Origin: Nostocoides sp. Soil756
GTDB lineage: Bacteria > Actinomycetota > Actinomycetes > Actinomycetales > Dermatophilaceae
DNA length: 64,000 nt
NCBI RefSeq assembly: GCF_001428065.1
Contig: NZ_LMSE01000002.1
Location: forward strand, 444,924 to 508,923
Reading direction: 5' to 3'
The position numbers and the translations under genes are program-made. This document shows, piece by piece, positions 35,159 to 45,552 of the stretch (position 1 is the stretch's first letter; each line of letters begins with the position of its first letter). Below the pieces are notes generated by a model. The model did no database searches. It saw only the letters and a list, made by a program, of their open reading frames with translations, and was not told the DNA's origin.

Positions 35159-35692
35159 ATGCACAGGGGGAAATGGGGGGCATCGCTGTCGCGCGCGTCC
35201 GGGAGGAAGCCGATCAGCGAAACCGGGGTATCGGCCGTCGAGTTCGCGCTCGTCCTGCCCGTGCTGGTGCTGATCGTCGGCGCGATCGTCGACTTCGGCT
35301 TCTTGTTCTCGCAGCAGATCGCATTCAACACGGCTGCACGCGACGCCGCTCGCAGCGCCGTGCGTCAGGACCTGAGCGGCGCCCGCCCGTCCTGCGCCAC
35401 GGTCGCCACGAACGCCCGGGCGTCGGCCGCCTCTGGGGCAGGGGCCATCGGAGCCAACGCAACGGCCATCGCGGTGTCCGTGGTCGGGCCCGATGGCAGC
35501 TGCTCGTTGCCGGCCGGGTCCGTGTCGGCCTCTGGGGCCGCCCTGTACCCGTGCGTCGGTTCGTCGGGAGCGAGCACCCCACGGACCCAGGTCACGCTGT
35601 CGTACGCGTCGACACCGCCATTCCCCCTCCCCTTCATGGGAGCGATGACCTTGACCGCACGAGGGGATTTCACATGCGAGTACACCAGCTGA
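35159..35692 (+). CDS. TadE-like pseudopilin, locus 2 copy 2
   Basis: A 177-residue paralog of the 33307 protein: ETG/VSAVEFALVLPVLVLIVGAIVDFGFLFSQQIAFNTAARDAARSA, GGSC-like DGSCSLPAGSVSASG, and a FMGAMTLTARGDFTCEYTS tail. The first 25 residues share length but little sequence with copy 1, while the helix and C-terminus are close. ATG 35159 is preferred to in-frame GTG 35153. Its 3' end overlaps TadG copy 2 by 19 bases. Confidence 0.84.
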   Translation: MHRGKWGASLSRASGRKPISETGVSAVEFALVLPVLVLIVGAIVDFGFLFSQQIAFNTAARDAARSAVRQDLSGARPSCATVATNARASAASGAGAIGANATAIAVSVVGPDGSCSLPAGSVSASGAALYPCVGSSGASTPRTQVTLSYASTPPFPLPFMGAMTLTARGDFTCEYTS

Positions 35693-36807
35693 CCCGGCCG
35701 CGTCCCGGTCGTCGCGACGAGCGCGGGGGCGTCGCCGTGGTCGTCGCCGGCTTGATCGTGCCCTTGATGCTGCTCGGGGCCTTCGTCATCGACATAGGGA
35801 TGACCTACGCGCAGGCCCAAGCCTTCGCCACCGGGGCGGACAGCGGGGCGCTGGCCATCGCGCGGTACAACCAGGAACTGCTCACCAAGAACCCGACGAC
35901 GTACCAGACCTGCGCTCAGCTCTTGGCGGCCGACCCGGCAGCCGCCAAGGCGAAGGCGATCGCGCGTCAGCAGGCGGACGCCAACGGCCCCTTCAACCTG
36001 ACGAGCGCCGCCGGCCAGGTCACGGTGGACGTCGCCATGTCCTGCGTCGGCTCCGGGGTCCTGCAGGCGGCTGTCACCGTGAAGCGGGACGTGCCGACCA
36101 CGCTCGGCCGCCTCGCGGGGATCCATTCGCTGCACGCCGAACGCAAGGCGACGGCAGGGGTGTCCCGGGCGTCCAAGGTGGGAGGAGTATTCCCCCTGGC
36201 CATCTGCGACCAGCAGGCGGACGCGATCCTGGCCAGCGCCGCAGCCGGCGCCCCGTACCCCTCCGTCGTCATCGAGACCGACAAGGTGTGGCAGCCCGGA
36301 TGCGCGTCGAACAACAACGGGGGCGGCAACGGTGGCGGCAACGGTGGCGGCGGCAACGGCGGTGGCAACGGCAACGGCGGTGGGAACAGCGGCGGCAGCG
36401 GGAACTGGGGATGGCTGGACTGCGGCGCCACCAACAACGGCGTCCCGAGCATCGTTACTCATATCGCCGGCGGCTGTGACGTGGCCCTCGTCGGCCACCC
36501 GGCGTCGATCCAGATGGGGGGTACGCCCGGGAACAAGATCAACGCCGGTCCTCTGGAGACGGCCATCCTGGGTGCGGTCGGGAAGACCTATGCCTTCCCC
36601 GTGTACGACACGGTGTCAGGCCAGGGATCCGGGACCCAGTACCGCGTGATCGGCTTTGTGGGGCTGCAGATCACCGCGCTGTCGTCGGGAGAGCTGAGCG
36701 TCAAGTACGTCAGCTACAGCCCGGCCGCCGAGTTCGACGGCGCCTGCGGCATCGGCAGCAGCAACTGCGAGGCGTACAACGTGGTCGCGACGGCCCTCCT
36801 GAACTGA
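35674..36807 (+). CDS. TadG-like protein, locus 2 copy 2
   Basis: A 377-residue paralog of the 33831 protein with RRDERGGVAVVVAGLIVPLMLLGAFVIDIGMTYAQAQAFATGADS and the same secreted body and C-terminal domain (GSGNWGWLDCG, FPVYDTVSGQG, TQYRVIGFVGLQI, CGIGSSNCEAYN). It differs mainly by an expanded Gly/Asn tract before GNWGWLD (36310-36405), where copy 1 has only a few residues. Ends 16 bases before the convergent GNAT stop. Confidence 0.82.
   Translation: MRVHQLTRPRPGRRDERGGVAVVVAGLIVPLMLLGAFVIDIGMTYAQAQAFATGADSGALAIARYNQELLTKNPTTYQTCAQLLAADPAAAKAKAIARQQADANGPFNLTSAAGQVTVDVAMSCVGSGVLQAAVTVKRDVPTTLGRLAGIHSLHAERKATAGVSRASKVGGVFPLAICDQQADAILASAAAGAPYPSVVIETDKVWQPGCASNNNGGGNGGGNGGGGNGGGNGNGGGNSGGSGNWGWLDCGATNNGVPSIVTHIAGGCDVALVGHPASIQMGGTPGNKINAGPLETAILGAVGKTYAFPVYDTVSGQGSGTQYRVIGFVGLQITALSSGELSVKYVSYSPAAEFDGACGIGSSNCEAYNVVATALLN
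36310..36405 (+). repeat. Gly/Asn-rich coding repeat in TadG copy 2
   Basis: About 32 codons are almost only GGN, AAC and AGC, in units of GGN-GGN-AAC and GGN-GGN-GGN-AAC. The paralogous position in copy 1 holds only about ten residues. Simple-repeat expansion by slippage is the likely origin; the product is a flexible linker before the C-terminal domain. Confidence 0.75.
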
Positions 36808-36823
36808 GTCCTCGCCGACCCTG

Positions 36824-37963
36824 TCAGTCGCGCAGCAGCTCCCAGTGCAGGGAGTCCACGGCCCGGCCGTCGGGCAGGACGTCGGCGGCCGACTCGCGGC
36901 CCCAGATCTCGAAGCCCGCGGCGTCGAGCACGCTGTTGCTGCCGGCGTTGTCGTCGGCGGTCTGGGCGACCAGCCGGCGCAGGCCGAGGCCGCCGTCAGC
37001 GCGTGCGGTGAAGGCGTACTCGACCACTCGTCGGGCGGCGGCCGTGGCGACACCGCGCCGGCGGGCGCTGGGCAGCACCTGGTAGCCGAGCTCGGCGGCG
37101 TCGTCGTCGAGGGTGCCCTCGGTGACGAAGAGCAGCACCTCGCCCAGCGCCCGGTCGCTCGCGGCGTCGGCGACGCACCAGCTGAGGGTGGTCCCGACCG
37201 ACATCTTCTCGCGGCGCGTCAGCAGCCACTCCGGGAAGGTGTCGGCGTCGAGCACGCCCCGGGCCGGCATGTGGTGCGCCGGCTGGTCGAGCGGCTCGAG
37301 GGCCTCGACGTCGGCGTCCCGCCAGGCCCGCAGCCGCAGACCGCCGGCCTCGTCGGTCTCGAGCACCGGCGGGTCGACCCACGGGGTGAGGTGCTCCATC
37401 ACGTCGTGCGCGGTGAGGCTGGCGCGCCAGGTGTCGAGCGCGGGGCCGCCCTCGGCATCCGGATGCGTCCCGGGGAGGGTGCCGTGGTGGGTGAACCCGC
37501 AAGCCCACGCGACGCGCCAGGACGCGAAGTTGCCCCGGATGGCCGCCCAGGTGACGCGGGACCCGCCGTTCTCGAACCACCAGCGCGACACCAGGCGCAG
37601 GGCTCCCGCCATCAGCCCGCTGCCGCGACCCTGCGGGTGCAGACCGAAACCGGTCTCCGCGACGTCGGGGCTGGCCTGCGGGCGCAGGTCGATGGTGCCG
37701 AGGTAGGTGCCCGCCTCGTCAGCGGCATCGGTGATCGCCCAGTACCGCACCCCGTGGGGGTCGTTCCAGGCGGCCTCGATCATCGCGAGGAAGTCGCGCG
37801 CCTCGTCGGGGCCGTAGGGGCGCGGGACCGTCGTCCACCGCATCGACTCGGGGTCGTTGGACTGCTCGACGATGGCCTCGACGTCGCCGGCGCGGTGGGC
37901 GCGCAGGCGCACGTGACCGTCGGTGAGCTCCGGCACGCAGGTGGGGAAGATCGCCTCGCTCAT
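36824..37963 (-). CDS. tandem-GNAT acetyltransferase
   Basis: The 379-residue protein contains two GNAT domains in a row. Domain 1 (to about 180) has AETGFGLHPQGRGSGLMAGALRLV as the acetyl-CoA loop; domain 2 (about 205-379) has AELGYQVLPSARRRGVATAAARRVVEYAF. Both resemble the RimJ/RimL type that acetylate N-termini or small amines. ATG 37963; the frame continues far upstream antisense to secA but that part is not coding. A decayed copy of its 3' end lies at 34962-35050. Confidence 0.85.
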   Translation of the reverse strand: MSEAIFPTCVPELTDGHVRLRAHRAGDVEAIVEQSNDPESMRWTTVPRPYGPDEARDFLAMIEAAWNDPHGVRYWAITDAADEAGTYLGTIDLRPQASPDVAETGFGLHPQGRGSGLMAGALRLVSRWWFENGGSRVTWAAIRGNFASWRVAWACGFTHHGTLPGTHPDAEGGPALDTWRASLTAHDVMEHLTPWVDPPVLETDEAGGLRLRAWRDADVEALEPLDQPAHHMPARGVLDADTFPEWLLTRREKMSVGTTLSWCVADAASDRALGEVLLFVTEGTLDDDAAELGYQVLPSARRRGVATAAARRVVEYAFTARADGGLGLRRLVAQTADDNAGSNSVLDAAGFEIWGRESAADVLPDGRAVDSLHWELLRD

Positions 37964-38131
37964 GGCGTACAGCCAACCATCAGGGGGGCACCCGGGGAAC
38001 TCGCCGCACCGGCCCGCCCGTTGGGACCCACGGCCCACCGTGACGCGGTGCGGGCCGAGCGGCTCGACTACCCTGGGCAGGTCCGGTGGTCGTGCGACCG
38101 CCAGCGTTCGTCTGCCTAGGGAGTCCCACTC

Positions 38132-41014
<2,883 letters not shown>

Positions 41015-41026
41015 CGTTCCTGCGAG

Positions 41027-41041
41027 CGCCTCGGTGAGGCG
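41027..41041. terminator. small hairpin between secA and the Rv3235-like gene
   Basis: CGCCTC-GGT-GAGGCG forms a 6-bp stem; another CGCCTC at 41046-41051 could compete for the right arm. The flanking genes are convergent. Weak without a U tract. Confidence 0.35.
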
Positions 41042-41049
41042 AGGGCGCC

Positions 41050-41568
41050 TCAGCCCACCTGCAGCGCGCTGACCCGCCACTTGCCGTCCTGGCCGTCGAG
41101 GCGCAGGGCCACGGCTCGCACGCGGGGCCCGATGCGGACGACCACCGCCGCCTCGGCCACGCCGTCGGCCGGCTCGCAGACGCGCACGCGGTGCACCGCC
41201 ACCCGGTGGCGCACCGCGGGGGTGCGGCCCTCGAGCCGGCGGCGCGCCACGCGTGCTCCGCGCCGGGCCAGCACGGCGTAGACCTCGGGGGTGGTCCAGC
41301 GCACCACCTGCGGCGCGGGGCGCACCCCGGTCATCACCTCCAGGACGGCCTGGGTGATGTGGGCGGCCCACTCGACCGGGTCCGGCAGGTCGCTGCGGGT
41401 GGTCCGCTGGGGACCGAACTCCTGCTCGTCGGTGGCGCAGCTGAGGTCGACGGCCAGGGCGTCCTGCACGTAGCCGGGGATCCGCTGGGTGCGCCGGCGC
41501 ACCTGTCGAACCGCCTCCTCGAGCGAGACCGCCGGCGGCAGCGGGCGCGGGGCGGGCTGGAGGCTCAC
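41050..41568 (-). CDS. Rv3235 family protein
   Basis: A 172-residue cytoplasmic protein. ITQAVLEVMTGVRPAPQVVRWTTPEVYAVLARR is the recognisable core of the Rv3235 family, followed by a short beta-rich region (VRIGPRVRAVALRLDGQDGKWRVSALQ). Function is unknown; in Actinobacteria it is encoded near secA, as here. GTG 41568 overlaps the LysM gene stop as GTGA, so the two are coupled. Confidence 0.8.
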   Translation of the reverse strand: MSLQPAPRPLPPAVSLEEAVRQVRRRTQRIPGYVQDALAVDLSCATDEQEFGPQRTTRSDLPDPVEWAAHITQAVLEVMTGVRPAPQVVRWTTPEVYAVLARRGARVARRRLEGRTPAVRHRVAVHRVRVCEPADGVAEAAVVVRIGPRVRAVALRLDGQDGKWRVSALQVG

Positions 41569-42407
41569 GAGGCGGCCTCCGGGGCGAGAGCCGGTGCGCG
41601 CAGCACCTGGCCCGGCAGCAGGACGTCGGGGTCGGGGCCCACGACGGCCCGGTTGGCCGCGTACCAGTGCGGCCAAGCGGCCGCGATCTCGGCGTCGGTG
41701 GCGCCGTCACCGAGGTGGCGCGCCGCGAGTGTCCACAACGAGTCGCCGCGGTGGACGACGACCTCCGCGGGCCCGGCGGTCGGCGCGGTGGGCCGCGCCC
41801 CCAGGGCCGACAGGTCGGGCTGCGGGCGCACGGCCGGGCGGGCCGGGACCCAGCCCGGGTCGGGCGTCGCCGCCCATCCCGGATCGGGCGCCGCCGCCCA
41901 TCCCGCGTCGGGCAGCGCCAGGCCCACGACGGATGCGGACGAGCCGGCCGCCGGCGAGATGCCACGGGCCGTCGAGGTGCCCACGGCGACGGCCGCCACC
42001 TGGTGGGCGGCCGCAGCCATGGGTGGTGGGGTGGCTTGGGCCCCACCGCCTCCCACGCCCACGCCCACCCCGATGCCGAGGACGACGCCGGCGACCCGCC
42101 GCACCACCCGCGGGCTGAGCGCCGTCGACGCGGCCCGCGCGGCCCGGCCGACCAGCCCCGGGACGAGGCTCAGCACCTCGAGCAGCACGCCGAGCACCAG
42201 CCAGGCCAGCCCGAGAGCCGCGAGGGCCGCGAGGGCGGCGACGAGGGCGTCGTCGGCGGGCACGGGCACCCCCTGCAGCGCCTCGCGCCCGGTCTGGCGG
42301 GCGACGCGCCCGAGGGCGAGGGCCCCCAGGGTCGCCACCGTGGCCAGCGCCACGGACGCTACGCATCCCAGGATGCGGCTTTTGATGCTGTTTGCCGTCG
42401 TTTGCAT
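41565..42407 (-). CDS. LysM-domain membrane protein
   Basis: The 280-residue protein has N-terminal helices (ASVALATVATLGALALG, LVAALAALAALGLAWLVLGVLLEVL), a glycine-rich helix (VAGVVLGIGVGVGVGGGG), a linker with DAGW/DPGW repeats and a C-terminal LysM domain (VVHRGDSLWTLAARHLGDGATDAEIAAAWPHWYAANRAVV). LysM binds peptidoglycan. ATG 42407 is leaderless by position (see promoter). The longer frame upstream to 43061 is antisense to the next gene. Confidence 0.82.
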   Translation of the reverse strand: MQTTANSIKSRILGCVASVALATVATLGALALGRVARQTGREALQGVPVPADDALVAALAALAALGLAWLVLGVLLEVLSLVPGLVGRAARAASTALSPRVVRRVAGVVLGIGVGVGVGGGGAQATPPPMAAAAHQVAAVAVGTSTARGISPAAGSSASVVGLALPDAGWAAAPDPGWAATPDPGWVPARPAVRPQPDLSALGARPTAPTAGPAEVVVHRGDSLWTLAARHLGDGATDAEIAAAWPHWYAANRAVVGPDPDVLLPGQVLRAPALAPEAAS

Positions 42408-42414
42408 GCGTTGG

Positions 42415-42443
42415 ACCCTAGGTGCCCCGGCGTGCCCGTGCAA
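42415..42443 (-). promoter_or_regulatory. SigA-like promoter for the LysM gene
   Basis: On the minus strand TTGCAC (42443-42438), a 17-base spacer and TAGGGT (42420-42415) sit seven bases before the ATG. This is the clearest promoter in the window and predicts a leaderless mRNA. Confidence 0.65.
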
Positions 42444-42454
42444 GGGGTGCTGCG

Positions 42455-42460
42455 TAGCCT
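42455..42460 (+). promoter_or_regulatory. -10 box for the divergent gene at 42468
   Basis: TAGCCT lies seven bases before ATG 42468. The -35 region would overlap the divergent LysM promoter; no good hexamer is visible. Confidence 0.45.
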
Positions 42461-42467
42461 GTGGGTC

Positions 42468-43010
42468 ATGAGGTGGGAGGGGCTCTTCGCGGACCTCGAG
42501 GGGCAGCTGGCCGCGCAGGAACGGCGCGAGCTGGACAGCGAGGTGGCCGAACGCACGCGCCGCGAGCGGGCCCTGGTCGACCTGACGGCGCGGCTGGGGG
42601 GAAGCCTGGGTGCACCGACCACGCTGCTGCTGACCGGGGGTCGCACCGTCGAGGGTGAGCTGCGCGACCTCGGTGACGGGTGGCTGCTGGTCGTCGACGG
42701 CCCCCGCGGGCTGCTGGTGCCCCACGCGGCCGTCCTGGCGGTGGTCGGGTCGGCGCCCCGGGCCGAGGAGCCGCGCACCGCCCGCCGGTTCGGGATGGGG
42801 TACGCCCTGCGGGCCCTGGCCCGCGACCGCGCGACGGTCGCGCTCGACCTGCGCGACGGGCCGGTCCTGGTCGGGACGATCGACGTGGTCGGCGCCGACC
42901 ACCTCGTGCTGGCCGAACATCCCGAGGGGGAACCGCGACGGCGCGAGAACGTACGCCGCGCGCTCACCGTGCCGTTCGCGGCCCTGCGGGTGGTGGAGTC
43001 GCGGCGCTGA
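42468..43010 (+). CDS. conserved hypothetical protein
   Basis: A 180-residue soluble protein. The N-terminus is a charged helix (LEGQLAAQERRELDSEVAERTRRERALVDL); the rest is beta-rich with two similar strands-and-turns blocks (TTLLLTGGRTVEGELRDLGDGWLLV and ATVALDLRDGPVLVGTIDVVGADHLVL), which suggests two small-barrel repeats. I do not recognise a named family. It is divergent from the LysM gene and preceded by a leaderless-type -10 box. Confidence 0.75.
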   Translation: MRWEGLFADLEGQLAAQERRELDSEVAERTRRERALVDLTARLGGSLGAPTTLLLTGGRTVEGELRDLGDGWLLVVDGPRGLLVPHAAVLAVVGSAPRAEEPRTARRFGMGYALRALARDRATVALDLRDGPVLVGTIDVVGADHLVLAEHPEGEPRRRENVRRALTVPFAALRVVESRR

Positions 43011-43091
43011 CTGGGCATGTCCCCTGTGGATCCGAGACTGACCCAGCCCACCGGTGCGCATAATGCCGAACTGAGGGCGTCCACCGGGCGA

Positions 43092-43153
43092 GTCGAGTGG
43101 TCACGACACGCGGAGCAGAGTGCTCGTTCTCCGGCATGTCGTGACCACTCGAC
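43092..43153. repeat. 17-bp perfect inverted repeat in an intergenic region
   Basis: GTCGAGTGGTCACGACA (43092-43108) and its exact complement (43137-43153) flank 28 bases that contain a further CGGAG/CTCCG pair. It lies between convergent genes in the 235-bp gap 43011-43245, which holds nothing else I can identify. It could be a bidirectional terminator or a unit of a dispersed palindromic repeat. Confidence 0.65.
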
Positions 43154-43245
43154 CGGCCGACTTGCTGTTCTCGGACGACGTCGCGAGCCTCCGGGGCCGC
43201 CCGAGCGCCCGCGCGCGCGGCTGACGAGGAGGCCGGGCCGCCCCG

Positions 43246-43500
43246 TCAGTCGCGGTGGGTGGCCGACGCGTCGTCGGCGCCCTCAGCGAGCGACCCCGGC
43301 TGGCGGGCCAGCTGGTCGCGCGTCTCGGCGTACATCCGCTGGATGTAGTTCTCGAGCTCGCTGGTCTCGACCCGCCACTGCCCACGGCCGCCGACCTTGA
43401 TGGCCGGGAGGTCACCGGTGCGGACGAGCGCGTAGGCCTGGGCGGCCGAGATGTCGAGGATCTCGGAGACCTCGGTGAGCGGGATGAAACGGCGGGCCAC
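43246..43500 (-). CDS. BldC/excisionase-like HTH protein
   Basis: An 84-residue protein with a single MerR-type winged helix: RFIPLTEVSEILDISAAQAYALVRTGDLPAIKVGGRGQWRVETSELENYI, then a short acidic tail. BldC-like proteins bind direct repeats as head-to-tail oligomers and regulate development; phage excisionases share the fold. No phage genes are near. GTG 43500 is the only start in the frame that keeps the fold complete. Confidence 0.85.
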   Translation of the reverse strand: MARRFIPLTEVSEILDISAAQAYALVRTGDLPAIKVGGRGQWRVETSELENYIQRMYAETRDQLARQPGSLAEGADDASATHRD

Positions 43501-43600
43501 GGGGCCAGTGTGCCACCACGCGTCACACCCGCCACGCCGTCATCCACAGGCCTGGGCGTTCGGCGCGCGACCCGCGCGAGCCTCGGGCATCATCGCCGCC

Positions 43601-44275
43601 ATGAGTGAACTGCCGACGCCGCCCGCGACGCGGCTGCGCGCCCCGTCGTGGCGCGACTCCCGGCTGCTCGTGGGGGTCCTGCTCGTCCTGGTCTCGACCG
43701 TCCTCGGGGCGCTGGTCCTGGCCCGGGCCGACCACCGCGTGCCCGTCTACGCGGCCACCGGCTTCGTCGGGCCGGGCGAGCGGCTCGAACCCGGCGACGT
43801 CACCGTGGTCCAGGTGCAGCTCGGCGACGGCACCGCGCGGTACCTGCCGGCGGACGCCCCCCTGCCCCCCGACACGTTCGCGCTGCGCAGCCTCGGCCCC
43901 GGCGAGCTCGTGCCGGCCTCGGGCGTGGGCCCGGCCTCCGCGGTGGGCGTGCAGCAGCTCTCGCTGCTGGTCGATGCCACGTCGGCGTCGGCGCTGGCCC
44001 GCGGTTCGCTGGTCGACGTCTACGTCAACCGGCCGGTCGCGGGCTCCGGGGTGGGCCGGGCGACGTTCGCGGGGCCCGAGCGCGTGCTCGAGCGGGTCGC
44101 CGTGGTCCGGCTGGCCGAGGAGGACGCGGTCCTGGGCGGGGCCGACCAGACCCGGGCGGTGCAGGTCATGGTGCCGCGCGAGTTGGTGCGCGACCTGGTG
44201 GCCGATGTCGACCTCGGCTCCCGCATCACGCTGGTCCCGGTCCCGGGCAGCCCCGTCGGGGGCTCCGAGTCGTGA
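43601..44275 (+). CDS. SAF-domain membrane protein (orphan CpaB-like)
   Basis: A 224-residue protein with an N-terminal anchor (LLVGVLLVLVSTVLGALVLARA) and a SAF domain (VPVYAATGFVGPGERLEPGDVTVVQVQLG ... LGPGELVPASGV), then a second beta domain (GSLVDVYVNRP...). The order anchor-SAF-core is that of CpaB/RcpC, but it is shorter than the Tad-operon CpaB and is coupled by a GTGA overlap to a CpaE-like protein. It may represent a diverged Tad-derived pair or an unrelated use of the same parts. Confidence 0.78.
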   Translation: MSELPTPPATRLRAPSWRDSRLLVGVLLVLVSTVLGALVLARADHRVPVYAATGFVGPGERLEPGDVTVVQVQLGDGTARYLPADAPLPPDTFALRSLGPGELVPASGVGPASAVGVQQLSLLVDATSASALARGSLVDVYVNRPVAGSGVGRATFAGPERVLERVAVVRLAEEDAVLGGADQTRAVQVMVPRELVRDLVADVDLGSRITLVPVPGSPVGGSES

Positions 44276-45540
44276 CGACCGTCCTCACCGCGGTGTCGCA
44301 CCACCACGAGACCGCCGTCGTCGCGGCCGTGGGCGACGCCCCGGGCCTGACCCTGGTGCGCCGCTGCGCCGACGTGGCCGAGCTGCTCTCCGCGGGGGCG
44401 GCCGGGCTCGCCCGGGTGGCCGTGGTCTCGGCCGACCTGCGCGGCCTCGACCGCGACGCGCTGCGCCACCTCGCCGGGCACGGCGTGCGGGTGGCGGGCT
44501 TCGTGGATCCCGACGACGAGGAGGGCGAGCGCCGGCTGCGCCAGCTGGGGGTCGCGACCATCCTGCATCCGGGCGACGCCCCGGCCGCCGTCGGGCCGGC
44601 ACTGGCGGGTCTCGCCGACGCCACGACCTCCCACCCCGTCCCCGACGTCGCACCCCCCGACCGGGTCGAGCCGGAGCCCGTCGATGCCCCCACTCCGGTC
44701 ACCGTCGTCTGGGGTCCGACGGGGGCACCGGGCCGCAGCACGGTGGCGGTCACCCTGGCCGCGTGCCTGGCCGGGGCCGGCGTCCGGACCCTGCTGGTCG
44801 ACCTCGACACCTGGGGCGCCTCGGTCGCCCAGCTCCTCGGGATGGTCGACGAGACGCCGGGGGTCGCGGCGGCGGCCCGAGCGTCGGAGCAGGGCGCCCT
44901 CGACGTCCCGGGGCTGGCGCGCCTGGCGCCCGAGGCGCTGCCGGGTCTGCGCGTCCTCACCGGCCTCCCGCGGTCCGACCGCTGGCCCGAGCTGCGCGCC
45001 GCCGCCGTCGAGGACCTGCTGCGGCTGGCGCGGTCGGTGGCCGAGCACGTGGTCGTCGACGTCGGCTTCGCCCTCGAGGACGACGAGGAGCTCAGCTACG
45101 ACACCGCCGCCCCCCGCCGCAACGCCGCCACCCTCACCGCCCTGGAGGTGGCCGACCGCGTCGTCGCCGTCGGTGCGGCCGACCCGGTCTCGTTGCAGCG
45201 CCTGGTGCGCGGGGTGCAGGACGTCGCGGTGCTGCCGTCACCGCGCCCGCTGGTGGTCGTCAACAAGGTGCGCGCCCCGGCCGCCGGGCCCCGTCCCGAG
45301 CGCGCCATCCGCGACGTGCTCGGCCGTTTCGCCGGGCTCGAGGAGGTGCGGATGCTGCCCTGGGCCCCCGACGACTGCGACGCCGCGCTCCTCGCCGGCC
45401 GCGCGCTCACCGAGGTCCGGCCCCGCTCGCCCCTGGTCGGGGCCGTCGCGGGGCTGGCCGTGGAGATCGACCCGCGGTGTGCCGAGGCCCTGGGCAGCAC
45501 CCGGCACGGCCGACGCCGACGCCGCCGGGTGGGTGTCTGA
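44272..45540 (+). CDS. CpaE-like MinD-family protein with altered P-loop
   Basis: A 422-residue protein: N-terminal receiver-like domain (1-115), linker, then a MinD-type domain. The P-loop is GPTGAPGRST (148-157): the signature lysine of KGGxGKT is absent, with Pro at the first and Arg155 at the second Lys position. TLLVDLDTWGASVAQLLG and HVVVDVGFALEDD are kept. It probably binds nucleotide weakly or in a different way. Coupled to the SAF gene upstream, it parallels cpaB-cpaE of the Tad operon. Confidence 0.78.
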   Translation: MTTVLTAVSHHHETAVVAAVGDAPGLTLVRRCADVAELLSAGAAGLARVAVVSADLRGLDRDALRHLAGHGVRVAGFVDPDDEEGERRLRQLGVATILHPGDAPAAVGPALAGLADATTSHPVPDVAPPDRVEPEPVDAPTPVTVVWGPTGAPGRSTVAVTLAACLAGAGVRTLLVDLDTWGASVAQLLGMVDETPGVAAAARASEQGALDVPGLARLAPEALPGLRVLTGLPRSDRWPELRAAAVEDLLRLARSVAEHVVVDVGFALEDDEELSYDTAAPRRNAATLTALEVADRVVAVGAADPVSLQRLVRGVQDVAVLPSPRPLVVVNKVRAPAAGPRPERAIRDVLGRFAGLEEVRMLPWAPDDCDAALLAGRALTEVRPRSPLVGAVAGLAVEIDPRCAEALGSTRHGRRRRRRVGV

Positions 45541-45552
45541 CACCATGGGCTC

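Noticed and set aside
36310-36405. Repetitive DNA considered as a CRISPR array or transposon end
   Set aside because: The repeats are in frame, encode Gly/Asn and have no unique spacers of constant length.
43246-43500. Excisionase-like gene taken as a sign of an integrated element
   Set aside because: No integrase, phage gene, tRNA or attachment repeat lies nearby, and the fold is also that of BldC-type regulators.
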